A stretch of 64,000 bases of DNA, from assembly GCF_900291985.1 (NCBI RefSeq), contig NZ_LT985980.1, forward strand, positions 1,888,001-1,952,000, read 5' to 3'. Source of the DNA: Lysinibacillus timonensis (GTDB taxonomy: Bacteria; Bacillota; Bacilli; Bacillales_A; Planococcaceae). The translations under genes were made by a program, and so were the position numbers. Positions 9,335 through 18,071 of the stretch are shown here, one piece after another. The notes beneath the pieces are model-generated. The model was not told the origin of the DNA, did no database searches, and saw only the letters and a program-made list of their open reading frames with translations. The stretch's first letter is position 1; each line of letters opens with the position of its first letter.

Positions 9335-10804
9335 TTAAAGATTTTCCATATCATCTACCATTTTACGTACTTCTTGAATATTCTCCATTTTATTATCCCA
9401 GCATTTTTGACTTAGATCCACAGGATATTCCTCTGGGTTAAGTGAACGTTTATATTCATCCCATAATAAATTTAGTCTGTCAGCAGCATATTTCTTCATA
9501 GTTAATACAGAAGGACTTTCGTAAATGATTTCACCTTGATCTATCACTTTTTGATGCAGTAATTCTGCTGTAAAGTTCGTTACAAACTTTGAAATGAAGG
9601 TATGAATTGGATGGAACATTTTAATCCGTTCTTCTGCTTGAGGATCTTCATCCTCCATCGTAATATAGTCACCTTCCGCCTTACCATTTTCAAGATTAAT
9701 AATACGATACACCTTTTTCAAACCGGGTGTCGTTACTTTTTCGGCATTTGCTGTAATTTTGATTGTATCTTCCATTTCACCACGACTATTTTCAATTGAA
9801 ACCAATTTATAAACAGCTCCTAAGGCTGGTTGATCATAAGCAGTTATAAGTTTTGTTCCAATACCCCAAGAATCAACCTTCGCACCTTGAGCTTTTAAAT
9901 TAAGTATCGTGTATTCATCCAAGTCGTTTGATACGATTATTTTTGCATTTGGGAAACCCGCTTCATCTAGCATACGTCTAGCTTCTTTGCTTAAAAAAGA
10001 AATATCCCCACTATCTAATCGAATTCCAATGAAATTAATTTTGTCACCAAGTTCTTTTGCAACTCGAATCGCATTAGGTACACCCGATTTCAACGTATTG
10101 TAAGTATCAACTAAAAATACACAGTCTTTATGGCGTTTTGCATAAGCATGAAATGCGTCATACTCACTTTTATACGCTTGCACTAAAGCGTGTGCATGCG
10201 TTCCCGAAATGGGAATATTGAATAATTTCCCTGCTCGCACGTTTGAAGTAGAGTCGAAACCACCAATAACTGCCGCTCGTGCACCCCATATAGCAGCATC
10301 CATTTCCTGCGCACGTCTAGCACCAAACTCCGCCGCACTCTCTTGTTTAATAATTTGTTTAATTCGACTTGCCTTTGTTGCAATTAATGTTTGAAAGTTA
10401 ACAATATTTAATAAAGCAGTTTCAATTAACTGCGCTTCAACTAATGGCGCTTCAATACGTACAAGCGGTTCATTAGCAAATACAACTTCCCCTTCAACCA
10501 TCGAATATACAGTACCTGTAAAGCGTAGATCTCTTAAATAGTTAATGAAGTCTTCTTGATAACCTACTTCGTTTTGTAAATAATGTAAATCCGTTTCAGT
10601 AAATCTAAAATTCTTTAAATAATTTAGCATGCGTTCTAATCCAGCAAATATCGCATAACCATTACCAAATGGTAATTTACGGAAATACAACTCAAACACT
10701 GCTTTACGATTATGAGTACCATCAGCCCAATAGCTTTCAGCCATATTAATTTGGTACAGATCTGTGTGTAATGTTAAGCTATCGTCTGCGTAATTTGATT
10801 TCAT
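9335..10804 (-). CDS. pncB: Nicotinate phosphoribosyltransferase
   Basis: Makes nicotinate mononucleotide from nicotinate, PRPP and ATP, the entry step of the Preiss-Handler pathway. The 489-residue protein has the N-terminal TDLYQINMA motif (about 14-22), the SGTHAHALV loop containing the conserved His (about 200-208) and the phosphate-binding IRLDSGDISFLS segment near 258-270. All are typical of the long Firmicutes form. ATG at 10804 follows GAAGGGG. It is cotranscribed with nadE. Confidence 0.95.
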   Translation of the reverse strand: MKSNYADDSLTLHTDLYQINMAESYWADGTHNRKAVFELYFRKLPFGNGYAIFAGLERMLNYLKNFRFTETDLHYLQNEVGYQEDFINYLRDLRFTGTVYSMVEGEVVFANEPLVRIEAPLVEAQLIETALLNIVNFQTLIATKASRIKQIIKQESAAEFGARRAQEMDAAIWGARAAVIGGFDSTSNVRAGKLFNIPISGTHAHALVQAYKSEYDAFHAYAKRHKDCVFLVDTYNTLKSGVPNAIRVAKELGDKINFIGIRLDSGDISFLSKEARRMLDEAGFPNAKIIVSNDLDEYTILNLKAQGAKVDSWGIGTKLITAYDQPALGAVYKLVSIENSRGEMEDTIKITANAEKVTTPGLKKVYRIINLENGKAEGDYITMEDEDPQAEERIKMFHPIHTFISKFVTNFTAELLHQKVIDQGEIIYESPSVLTMKKYAADRLNLLWDEYKRSLNPEEYPVDLSQKCWDNKMENIQEVRKMVDDMENL

Positions 10805-10953
10805 AAGAAGCCCCTTCTTCCAATATCTTGATTAGTCCTAGTATACACTATTTGGTTAAATTCACAGTATTAATAATATTTGAATTTATTTATCATGAAA
10901 TGTGTAACTAATATGAACAACTTACTATTTATGTTCGTTGGCAACCTATTTTC

Positions 10954-11005
10954 AAATAAAGAGACTAGCTCGTACTCCAAATCTTCGAACTAATTCTCTT
11001 TATTT
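10954..11005. repeat. Inverted repeat between pncB and fetA
   Basis: Arms AAATAAAGAG (10954-10963) and CTCTTTATTT (10996-11005) are perfectly complementary, with inner TAG..CGA pairings. It lies between divergent genes, with no strong T-run on either side, so it is more likely a regulatory or structural element than a terminator. Confidence 0.5.
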
Positions 11006-11088
11006 ATACATAGATTACTTTAGTTACTTGTAATATTCTTTACATGAAATATACTAATATTGCATTTCAAAATTATAGGAGTAAAAAA

Positions 11089-11826
11089 ATGTCGCCAACA
11101 ATAGAAGAAGCAATCAGGTTTCAGAATGTCATTTATCACAGGGACGGACATTCGATATTAAATCATATTTCAGGAGCAATTTATAAAGGGAAAATTACTA
11201 CACTTGTAGGCCCTTCTGGAGCTGGTAAAACAACACTTTTAAAGTTATGTAATGAATTAATTTCACCTTCTTCAGGGGAAATTTACATAAACAGCAAGTT
11301 AATTACTTCTTATGAACCAACATTTCTAAGACGTAATGTAGGAATTGTATTACAAAATGCTCCCATAATTCGTGGTACTGTTTTCGAAAATTTATCATTA
11401 CCTCGAAAACTACAAAAAGAGAAATTACTTAAAGATGAGGCTTTAAACTATTTAAAAATTGTCGGCTTAGATCCGCAATTCTTAAACCATCAAGTAACCG
11501 AACTATCCGGTGGACAAAAGCAGAAATTATCAATTGCACGAACCTTAATAAATCGTTCTGAAATATTATTATTAGACGAAATTACATCCGCTCTAGATCC
11601 ATTGTCTCGAAATGAAATAGAACAACTTATTTTAAAAATAAATAAAAAATATAGCGTAACAATTGTTTGGATTACACATAATATACAACAAGCAAAAGAC
11701 CTTGGGGATTACAGTTGGTTTATGATGAATGGACAACTTATAAGGAGTGGAAAAACATCCATTCTATCCGATACAACAAATATGGATATTAAACAGTTTG
11801 TTGAAGGGAAATTGACGTCATTATGA
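11089..11826 (+). CDS. fetA: ABC transporter ATPase, FetA/YbbL-like
   Basis: ATP-binding subunit with Walker A GPSGAGKTT (residues 41-49), signature LSGGQKQKL near 139-147, Walker B ILLLDEITSALD near 159-170 and a switch His in WITHN. The frame is open from 11044, but AGGAG sits seven bases before the ATG at 11089, so the shorter 245-residue protein is preferred. The stop overlaps the next start by four bases (ATGA). Pairing with an UPF0014 membrane protein matches E. coli FetAB, reported to export iron; metal specificity here is inferred. Confidence 0.85.
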   Translation: MSPTIEEAIRFQNVIYHRDGHSILNHISGAIYKGKITTLVGPSGAGKTTLLKLCNELISPSSGEIYINSKLITSYEPTFLRRNVGIVLQNAPIIRGTVFENLSLPRKLQKEKLLKDEALNYLKIVGLDPQFLNHQVTELSGGQKQKLSIARTLINRSEILLLDEITSALDPLSRNEIEQLILKINKKYSVTIVWITHNIQQAKDLGDYSWFMMNGQLIRSGKTSILSDTTNMDIKQFVEGKLTSL

Positions 11827-12572
11827 CCTACACTTCACTTACTCTCACACTATTATTTGTACTAATCCCCCTCATATTGTCTAAAACATTAAATTTAGGT
11901 CTTGAAAAAGATACAGTTATTGCTACAGTACGGTCAATTATTCAATTGTTAGCAGTAGGTTATGTATTAAAATTTGTATTTGATTCGAATAGCGTTATTT
12001 ATATTTTCTTAATGATTACTTTAATGATCATTGCGGCAACATTGAATGCTCGTAAAAAAGGAAAACGAATTAAAGGGATTACTTGGAAAATCGCTGTTAC
12101 ACTGATTACAGTTGAAATCGTTACTCAAAGTATATTGCTTGGGTTACAGATTGTACCAGCAACAGCACAATATATTATTCCAATAAGCGGAATGCTGATC
12201 GGGAACTCAATGGTTCTTTCAATCTTATTTTTAAATCGTTTTACTGCCGAGATAGAGTCTAATGAAGAAGCAATTGAACTGATTTTGTCTTTAGGTGGCA
12301 CTCCGAAACAGGCTATTCATTTACAGCTACGAAATGCAATTCGTGCTAGTATGATTCCAACAATTGAGAGTCAAAAAACAATTGGTCTCGTTCAGTTACC
12401 AGGTATGATGAGCGGCCAGATTATCGGTGGGGCAGACCCTGTTGTTGCAGTTCAATTTCAAATTTTGATTATTTTCGCATTACTAACAACCGCTGCCTTA
12501 TCAAGTATTTTAGTTGGAATATTATCTTATCCATCTTTATTCAACGAAAGGTTACAGCTAATCATTAAATAA
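11823..12572 (+). CDS. fetB: ABC permease, FetB/YbbM-like (UPF0014)
   Basis: A 249-residue integral membrane protein with about seven helices and the conserved UPF0014 stretch ISGMLIGNSM near 120-129, followed by LGLVQLPGMMSGQI-like sequence near 180-195. It forms the membrane part of the exporter with the ATPase encoded immediately upstream, to which it is translationally coupled. No substrate-binding protein is nearby, consistent with an exporter. Iron as substrate is from the E. coli homologue. Confidence 0.85.
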   Translation: MTYTSLTLTLLFVLIPLILSKTLNLGLEKDTVIATVRSIIQLLAVGYVLKFVFDSNSVIYIFLMITLMIIAATLNARKKGKRIKGITWKIAVTLITVEIVTQSILLGLQIVPATAQYIIPISGMLIGNSMVLSILFLNRFTAEIESNEEAIELILSLGGTPKQAIHLQLRNAIRASMIPTIESQKTIGLVQLPGMMSGQIIGGADPVVAVQFQILIIFALLTTAALSSILVGILSYPSLFNERLQLIIK

Positions 12573-12619
12573 TTTAATATTCAATCTACTCAGTATGTGA
12601 GCTAAAATTAAAGTAACTA

Positions 12620-12628
12620 TGCTATAAT
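12620..12628 (+). promoter_or_regulatory. Extended -10 promoter of proline dehydrogenase gene
   Basis: TGCTATAAT (12620-12628) is a perfect extended -10 element 28 bases before the start codon. No good -35 hexamer is present, as expected for this promoter type. Confidence 0.65.
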
Positions 12629-12656
12629 TTTTTCAAAAAGAAAAGGAGCAACATAG

Positions 12657-13631
12657 ATGCCATTAATACGAGACTTTTTCATTCATTTATCAGAAAACCA
12701 ATTCCTAAACAGCGCAGCACAAAAATATGGTTTGAAATTAGGAGCACAAAGTGTTGTTGCAGGAACAAATATTCCAGAAGCTATTGAAAGCATGAAGGAA
12801 TTAAATAGACAAGGCATTTCTTGTACAATCGATAATTTAGGTGAATTTGTCTATGAACGTTCAGAAGCAACAAAGGCAAAGGAACAAATCCTGGCAGTGA
12901 TTGAAGCTATTCATGAAAATGGTGTTGATTCACATATTTCAGTTAAGCCATCTCAAGTTGGATTAGATATTGACTATGATTTCTGTTACGAAAACCTAAT
13001 GGAAATTGTAGGTACAGCACACAAATATAATATGCATGTTAACTTTGACCAAGAAACATATGATCGTCTCCAATCAACTTTTGATTTAATGGAAAAAATC
13101 TCAGAAACATATGATAACGTTGGTTCAGTTATTCAAGCTTATTTCTTTAACGCAAAAGAAAATACAGAAAAATATAAAGACTATCGTTTACGTATCGTAA
13201 AGGGTGCTTATAAAGAACCTGCAGACGTAGCATATCAAGATAAACATGATATCGATTTAAACTATATTGAACTGATCGAATATCATTTATTACACGGTAA
13301 ATTCACTTCTATCGCTACACATGACCATAATGTTATTAATCATGTGAAACAATTTGTGAAAGATAACAATATTTCTAAAGATAAATTCGAATTCCAAATG
13401 CTTTATGGATTCCGCAAAGAAATGCAGTTGGATTTAGCTAGAGAAGGGTATAATTTCTGTACGTATGTACCATTTGGTAGCGACTGGTACGGTTATTTTA
13501 TGCGCCGTCTTGCTGAACGACCACAAAACCTTAATTTAGTTACAAAACAAGTTTTCAATAAGAAAACAAATACTGTTTTAGGTGTTGCAGCCGCTGCATT
13601 TTTCTTAGGACGAGTAACAAAAAGAAAATAA
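12657..13631 (+). CDS. Proline dehydrogenase (FAD-dependent)
   Basis: Oxidises L-proline to 1-pyrroline-5-carboxylate and passes electrons to the quinone pool. The 324-residue monofunctional protein resembles the B. subtilis PutB/FadM pair and has the beta-barrel core. Visible motifs are LRIVKGAYKEP near 181-191, the FEFQMLYGFR segment near 241-250 and the C-terminal YFMRRLAERPQN motif that binds proline. AAAGGAG lies before the ATG. It is monocistronic with its own terminator. No P5C dehydrogenase is adjacent, so I do not choose between the putB and fadM names. Confidence 0.92.
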   Translation: MPLIRDFFIHLSENQFLNSAAQKYGLKLGAQSVVAGTNIPEAIESMKELNRQGISCTIDNLGEFVYERSEATKAKEQILAVIEAIHENGVDSHISVKPSQVGLDIDYDFCYENLMEIVGTAHKYNMHVNFDQETYDRLQSTFDLMEKISETYDNVGSVIQAYFFNAKENTEKYKDYRLRIVKGAYKEPADVAYQDKHDIDLNYIELIEYHLLHGKFTSIATHDHNVINHVKQFVKDNNISKDKFEFQMLYGFRKEMQLDLAREGYNFCTYVPFGSDWYGYFMRRLAERPQNLNLVTKQVFNKKTNTVLGVAAAAFFLGRVTKRK

Positions 13632-13634
13632 TGA

Positions 13635-13672
13635 AAAAGGCTAACAAACATGTAAAGTGATTGTTAGCCTTT
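13635..13672. terminator. Bidirectional terminator
   Basis: AAAGGCTAACAA / TTGTTAGCCTTT stem between the convergent proline dehydrogenase gene and desR. On the minus strand it is followed by TTTTTCATTATTTTCTTT, so it can serve both. Confidence 0.8.
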
Positions 13673-13715
13673 ATCTATTGTTATAAAACTTGAAGCATCT
13701 GGATGTGGTTTAATA

Positions 13716-14327
13716 TTACTTATTCCACCCTTTTTCCTTGAATCTTGAAATTGCTTCAATTCGATTCCCAACGCCTAGTTTATCTAGTATAGTCGAGATA
13801 TAGTTGCGGACTGTCCCTTGTGATAAATACAATTCTGATGCAATTTCTTTAGTCGTTTTCCCTTCAGCAACAAGTTCAAGTACTTGGCTTTCACGTTCTG
13901 TAAGTGGGTTTTCACTTTCATCTTCATAAACGAAATCAACTAATTCCGGGGCATATATTCTTCGTCCATCAATAATCGTTCTAATTGAATGAACTAATTC
14001 CTCAATTGGACTGTCTTTCAGTAAGTACCCTCTTACACCAGCTTTTCTCGCTCTTTCAAAATATCCAGGTCTCGCGAAAGTGGTTAAAATAATGATTTTA
14101 CAATCACTTTGTTGTTGATGTATATATTCAGCTGCATCTAATCCTGTTTTTACAGGCATTTCAATATCCATGATACAAATATCTGGCTGCAATTGTTCAA
14201 CGAGTTTAATAGCTTCTTCACCATTTTTTGCAAGTCCCACTACTTCCATATCATCTTCCATATTAAGCAGTGACTTCATTGCACCTAGCAACATACCTTG
14301 ATCCTCAGCAATAACAATTCGAATCAA
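13716..14327 (-). CDS. desR: Response regulator DesR (membrane fluidity)
   Basis: NarL/LuxR-type regulator that, when phosphorylated by DesK, activates the desaturase gene. With the start chosen here (TTG at 14327, eight bases after AAGGGAG and one base past the desK stop) the protein is 203 residues and starts MIRIVIAED, like B. subtilis DesR. The phosphoacceptor then falls at Asp54 in CIMDIEMP, the same number as the known protein. The helix-turn-helix lies near 155-185. The longer reading to 14369 would overlap desK and is unlikely. Confidence 0.93.
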   Translation of the reverse strand: MIRIVIAEDQGMLLGAMKSLLNMEDDMEVVGLAKNGEEAIKLVEQLQPDICIMDIEMPVKTGLDAAEYIHQQQSDCKIIILTTFARPGYFERARKAGVRGYLLKDSPIEELVHSIRTIIDGRRIYAPELVDFVYEDESENPLTERESQVLELVAEGKTTKEIASELYLSQGTVRNYISTILDKLGVGNRIEAISRFKEKGWNK

Positions 14328-14328
14328 T

Positions 14329-15456
14329 TCATTCACTCCCTTCTTGATGTGTAATGGCAAGTGGAACACTGATGTTTAAAATTGTACCTTTTTCATTTTC
14401 CAAAGTAATCGTACCGTTGAAAAATTCAAGCCTCTCTTCCATCCCTCTCAAGCCGTTACCAAAGAAATCATCATTCATATTTATTCCGTGTCCATTATCC
14501 TGAACTTTAATTAATATTTCATTATGATTTTGCTCTACCATTATTTTACACTTCTTTGCACCACTATGCTTTACAACATTTGTGACAGCTTCTTTTAAAC
14601 ACATACTTAGGACATTTTCAGTTAATACAGGAATGTTTAAATGTTGAACATTGCCTATAATTTCATATTGTATGTTAGCCGCTTTTAGTATCTGTTCCAC
14701 TCTTATTAATTCTTCTCTTAGTTTTACGGCACGCATGTCCGAAACAAGTTCCCTTACTTCCTTTAATGCGATACTAGCAGTATGTCGGATATCTTTTAGT
14801 TCATGAATAGCATCATCAGGATTTTTCAATACCAGACGTTTCGCTAAATCACTTTTTAACACAATAAGCGAAAGTTTTTGACCAAGCGTATCGTGTAAAT
14901 CACGCGCAATACGCTGGCGTTCTTCAAATATTATTAATTCCTCAATTCTTTCCTTTGCAACCTCTAGTTCTCCAACTAAATTTTCTCGCTTATTTCGAGA
15001 ATATAAAGTAAATGGAAGTAAAACAACACCAAGTACCGTAATGATAAGAAATGGGGTTTGGGAAAGGAATAAATGTAAATTGATAAAATATCCTGCAACT
15101 ATCGAAATAACCGTAAACCCAATATGTAAGCCATACATAATATAAAAACCTACCGCATTGCGTATATTACCGATAAAGAATGCAGTAAACAATGATAAGT
15201 ACACATAGCCAAACAGTAATGTCATGACGACATTCAATACCATTTCAAAACTGATCCACATATACACTAGTCCATTTTTAGAGTTAAACGAAAACCAGTG
15301 GGATAAAAAATAAACGAGTATTAATAGGATACCAATTGTAATGAGAATATATGAATAAGACCGAATGAGAAAATAAAATGGCATAATACAAAAAATAATC
15401 CAGACATATATACTAATCCAAGGATTTTTAGGAAAAATAGTATACCAACTTTGCAT
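14329..15456 (-). CDS. desK: Sensor histidine kinase DesK (membrane thermosensor)
   Basis: Membrane-bound thermosensor kinase/phosphatase. Four to five N-terminal membrane helices (to about residue 150) are followed by a coiled-coil linker, a HisKA_3 domain with RIARDLHDTLGQK and an ATPase domain with N-box EAVTNVVKH and G-box GNGLRGMEERL. With the ATG at 15456 (GTGAGGTG four bases upstream) the phosphorylated His is residue 188, exactly as in B. subtilis DesK. The frame is open to 15486, but that start has no ribosome binding site. It lies between des and desR, likely one operon. Confidence 0.94.
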   Translation of the reverse strand: MQSWYTIFPKNPWISIYVWIIFCIMPFYFLIRSYSYILITIGILLILVYFLSHWFSFNSKNGLVYMWISFEMVLNVVMTLLFGYVYLSLFTAFFIGNIRNAVGFYIMYGLHIGFTVISIVAGYFINLHLFLSQTPFLIITVLGVVLLPFTLYSRNKRENLVGELEVAKERIEELIIFEERQRIARDLHDTLGQKLSLIVLKSDLAKRLVLKNPDDAIHELKDIRHTASIALKEVRELVSDMRAVKLREELIRVEQILKAANIQYEIIGNVQHLNIPVLTENVLSMCLKEAVTNVVKHSGAKKCKIMVEQNHNEILIKVQDNGHGINMNDDFFGNGLRGMEERLEFFNGTITLENEKGTILNISVPLAITHQEGSE

Positions 15457-15627
15457 TATACACCTCACAGTATTATTATTTTCCATTTATTATACCAATA
15501 GTTTATAAGCATGACACTTTCTTACCTTTCTTTTTTATAATGAGCAACATGTTCAATTATTTTATCTATATTAAATGAAGTAAAAATGTCTCAAAAGCAT
15601 GAACAATACTTTTGAGACATAGGACAT

Positions 15628-16659
15628 CTATACGTGAATAGACTTATTTTTCACTTGAATATTTTTTTCTACTTCTTTAAATGAAACAAATTTTTTATTT
15701 TTCGTATCATAAAGTTTATATCGAATTGACTCAAGGCTTTTTCCAAGTGTTATTGTTGTAGCTTTTTGAAGCGGTTCAATGGACTCGTGTGCTTCTTCTA
15801 GTTTATAATTCGGAACTCTAGGTGCTAAATGATGTACATGATGGTAACCAATATTACCTGTAATCCATTGTAATAATTTAGGCAGTTTATAGAATGAGCT
15901 ACCTTCAACTGCTGCTTTTACAAAGTCCCATTCCGGATCATACTCAAAATACGAATCTTCGTAAGTGTGTTGGATATAAAATAACCAAATACCAAGTGCT
16001 CCTGCTATAAACAATGTCACACCTTGAACGAGTAAAAACGATTGCCAGCCAAAGAAATAAATTAGTATTGTGCAAAGTAATAACACCATTACATTTATAA
16101 AATACGTATTCATACGTTCCTTGCGCTTCGCACCTTTATTATTGAAGCGATTTAAAACTAACACTAGATAAAGTGGCCCTAAACCGAACATAACAATTGG
16201 ATTTCGATACAATCTATATGCTAAACGACTAAGTTTTGATTTTTTTAAATACTCATCAACCGTTAACATATCGATATCACCAATACCGCGTTTATCTAAA
16301 TTGCCACTTCCTGCATGGTGTATTAAATGCTCTCTTCTCCATTTTGCATATGGAAACGATGTGAGAATACCTGTTAAATTCCCAACGAAGTCATTCGCCT
16401 TTTTATTTTTAAAGAAGGAACCATGTGTACAATCATGGAATATAATGAAGGTTCTAACTACAAATCCTGAAGCAATAACGCTACAAGCTACAGTAAACCA
16501 AGGAGAATATTGTTCAACATAATACCCAAAACCCCAAATGAATAGCAATGGAATAATGGTGTTGATTATCTGAAGTATACTTTTATTCCTTTCAGATTTC
16601 GCAAATGGTGCAACATCTTTACGTAACTGTTTTGTTTTCTCAGCATCAGTCATTGTCAA
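15628..16659 (-). CDS. des: Acyl-lipid fatty acid desaturase
   Basis: Introduces a double bond into membrane phospholipid acyl chains at low temperature. All three di-iron histidine boxes are present: HDCTH (residues 75-79), HLIHH (111-115) and HHVHH near 277-281. They are interspersed with four membrane segments. Length 343 fits B. subtilis Des. Start is unsettled: TTG at 16659 is 6-7 bases from GAGGGA, while the ATG at 16653 is 12 bases away. The first gene of des-desK-desR, it is expected to be activated by DesR; a TGTCATATGACA palindrome lies upstream. Confidence 0.93.
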   Translation of the reverse strand: MTMTDAEKTKQLRKDVAPFAKSERNKSILQIINTIIPLLFIWGFGYYVEQYSPWFTVACSVIASGFVVRTFIIFHDCTHGSFFKNKKANDFVGNLTGILTSFPYAKWRREHLIHHAGSGNLDKRGIGDIDMLTVDEYLKKSKLSRLAYRLYRNPIVMFGLGPLYLVLVLNRFNNKGAKRKERMNTYFINVMVLLLCTILIYFFGWQSFLLVQGVTLFIAGALGIWLFYIQHTYEDSYFEYDPEWDFVKAAVEGSSFYKLPKLLQWITGNIGYHHVHHLAPRVPNYKLEEAHESIEPLQKATTITLGKSLESIRYKLYDTKNKKFVSFKEVEKNIQVKNKSIHV

Positions 16660-16720
16660 TTTTAATCCCTCTTTCTCTCTCTAACTAAATTGGTACATTT
16701 ATCGTAAGTGAAAAATTTGT

Positions 16721-16772
16721 TGTCATGTAGATGCAAACATCATTAATTATTTATTACAAATGTCATATGACA
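16721..16772 (-). promoter_or_regulatory. Candidate DesR operator upstream of des
   Basis: A perfect 12-bp palindrome TGTCATATGACA (16761-16772) lies about 100 bp upstream of the des start, and TGTCAT recurs at 16721-16726, forty bases away. A weak promoter-like ATGACA/AATGAT pair overlaps the palindrome on the minus strand. The position suits an activator site, but identity as a DesR box is inferred. Confidence 0.45.
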
Positions 16773-16808
16773 ATTTTGGCTAATAATGCATATAAACTAT
16801 ATTAGTGC

Positions 16809-16849
16809 GAAAAAAAAAACTATCCCTAATAGTGACAAGGATAGTTTTT
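16809..16849 (-). terminator. Terminator of the peptide-transport/M20 operon
   Basis: AAACTATCC / GGATAGTTT stem (16817-16825 with 16839-16847) followed on the minus strand by about ten T, after the M20 peptidase stop. Confidence 0.85.
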
Positions 16850-16908
16850 GCCGTATTAAAGATAATTAAAATCGGAATTTTTTGGGGAAAACAGAGACAT
16901 CTTAATTG

Positions 16909-18045
16909 CTATTCACTTAATTTTTTAATAACGTTTGCTAACAATAAAGCCCGTTCAATTAACGAAGGAATTTCTAAATATTCGTCTTCGCTATGCGCAT
17001 TCCCTCCAACAGGTCCTAATCCGTCAATTGTTGGTACACCTACATTTGAAGTAAAGGAAGCATCTGAGTTTCCGCCAGTAGCTACATCCATTAGGTGCAA
17101 ACCCATTTCTTCACTTATTTCTTGAATGATTTCCAACAACCTGATAGTACCCTCATCCTTTATCATTGGAGAGCGGTGAATTCCACCCTTTAACTCAAGT
17201 ACAGTTCCAGGAACATCTGACTTAGAACATATTCTTTTTATCTCTTTGTCAATTAAAATTCCCTGTTCAAAATTATCGATTCGAATATCGATCACTGCTT
17301 CAGCAAACGGACAAATAACATTAGCAGATTCTCCCCCTTTAACAATTCCTACGTTGACATTAATACCTTCTTGAAGTTGATTTAGCTTTTGTAGTTTAAT
17401 AATTTTATGTGATATTTCTTCAATTGCGCTAATTCCATCTTCAGGGGCAATGCCGGCATGAGATGCTTTACCATATACTTTTAACTCGTAATGTCCTCCA
17501 CCTCTTCTACTACTAACTATCGAGCCATCAGGGCGTGCGGGTTCCATAACAAGAGCATATTGTTTACCTAATGAAACATTTTCTATTAACACATGTGAAG
17601 TAGCAGAGCCTATTTCTTCATCACTATTTAAAAAAATATGCACATTTTTAATGGCCTCTGTATGACCTGCCTCTATTAAGGCCTTTATTGCGTAAAGAAG
17701 TGTGACATGGCTTCCCTTCATATCAATTACTCCTGGACCATAAGCTCTTGTTCCCCGGATTATAAATGGGCGATTTTTTACAGTTCCTTCTTTATAGACT
17801 GTATCTAAGTGACCTAATATGATGATACGTGGGTTTTTTGCCTCTTTATGTCGGATAAAGAGATGGTTTCCCACATCTGATTGTTCCACTATATCTACAT
17901 GATAATTTAGTAACTGGTATTCGTTTGATAAGATTTTTCCAATTGCGTCAACGCCTTTTTTATAATGACTTCCAGAATCTTTGTTCACCAGACGTTCGAG
18001 CATAAATAACATTTCCTGTTCCTTTGTTTGCAAAAAGTCTAACAA
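16909..18045 (-). CDS. M20 family metallopeptidase (glutamate carboxypeptidase-like)
   Basis: A 378-residue zinc exopeptidase of the CPG2/ArgE group. Metal and catalytic residues are visible: His79 and Asp81 in GHLDTVY, the bridging Asp in GPGVIDMKG near 109, the catalytic Glu pair in DEEIGS near 143-148 and a late metal His in GGNAHSEDEY. The lid/dimerisation domain occupies roughly 175-290. TTG start at 18045 with AAAGGA upstream. It follows the ATPase of the peptide ABC importer by 26 bases, so it probably hydrolyses an imported peptide or N-acyl/gamma-glutamyl amino acid. The substrate is not determinable from sequence. Confidence 0.88.
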   Translation of the reverse strand: MLDFLQTKEQEMLFMLERLVNKDSGSHYKKGVDAIGKILSNEYQLLNYHVDIVEQSDVGNHLFIRHKEAKNPRIIILGHLDTVYKEGTVKNRPFIIRGTRAYGPGVIDMKGSHVTLLYAIKALIEAGHTEAIKNVHIFLNSDEEIGSATSHVLIENVSLGKQYALVMEPARPDGSIVSSRRGGGHYELKVYGKASHAGIAPEDGISAIEEISHKIIKLQKLNQLQEGINVNVGIVKGGESANVICPFAEAVIDIRIDNFEQGILIDKEIKRICSKSDVPGTVLELKGGIHRSPMIKDEGTIRLLEIIQEISEEMGLHLMDVATGGNSDASFTSNVGVPTIDGLGPVGGNAHSEDEYLEIPSLIERALLLANVIKKLSE

Positions 18046-18071
18046 AAGATCATTTCCTTTCTATTAACCTT

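Noticed and set aside
10954-11005. Terminator between pncB and fetA
   Set aside because: The genes are divergent, so neither ends here, and neither flank has a clear T-run. Kept only as an inverted repeat.
13716-14369. Longer DesR beginning MFHLPLHIKKG
   Set aside because: It would overlap desK by about 40 bases and shift the phosphorylated Asp away from position 54; the ribosome binding site points to the TTG at 14327.
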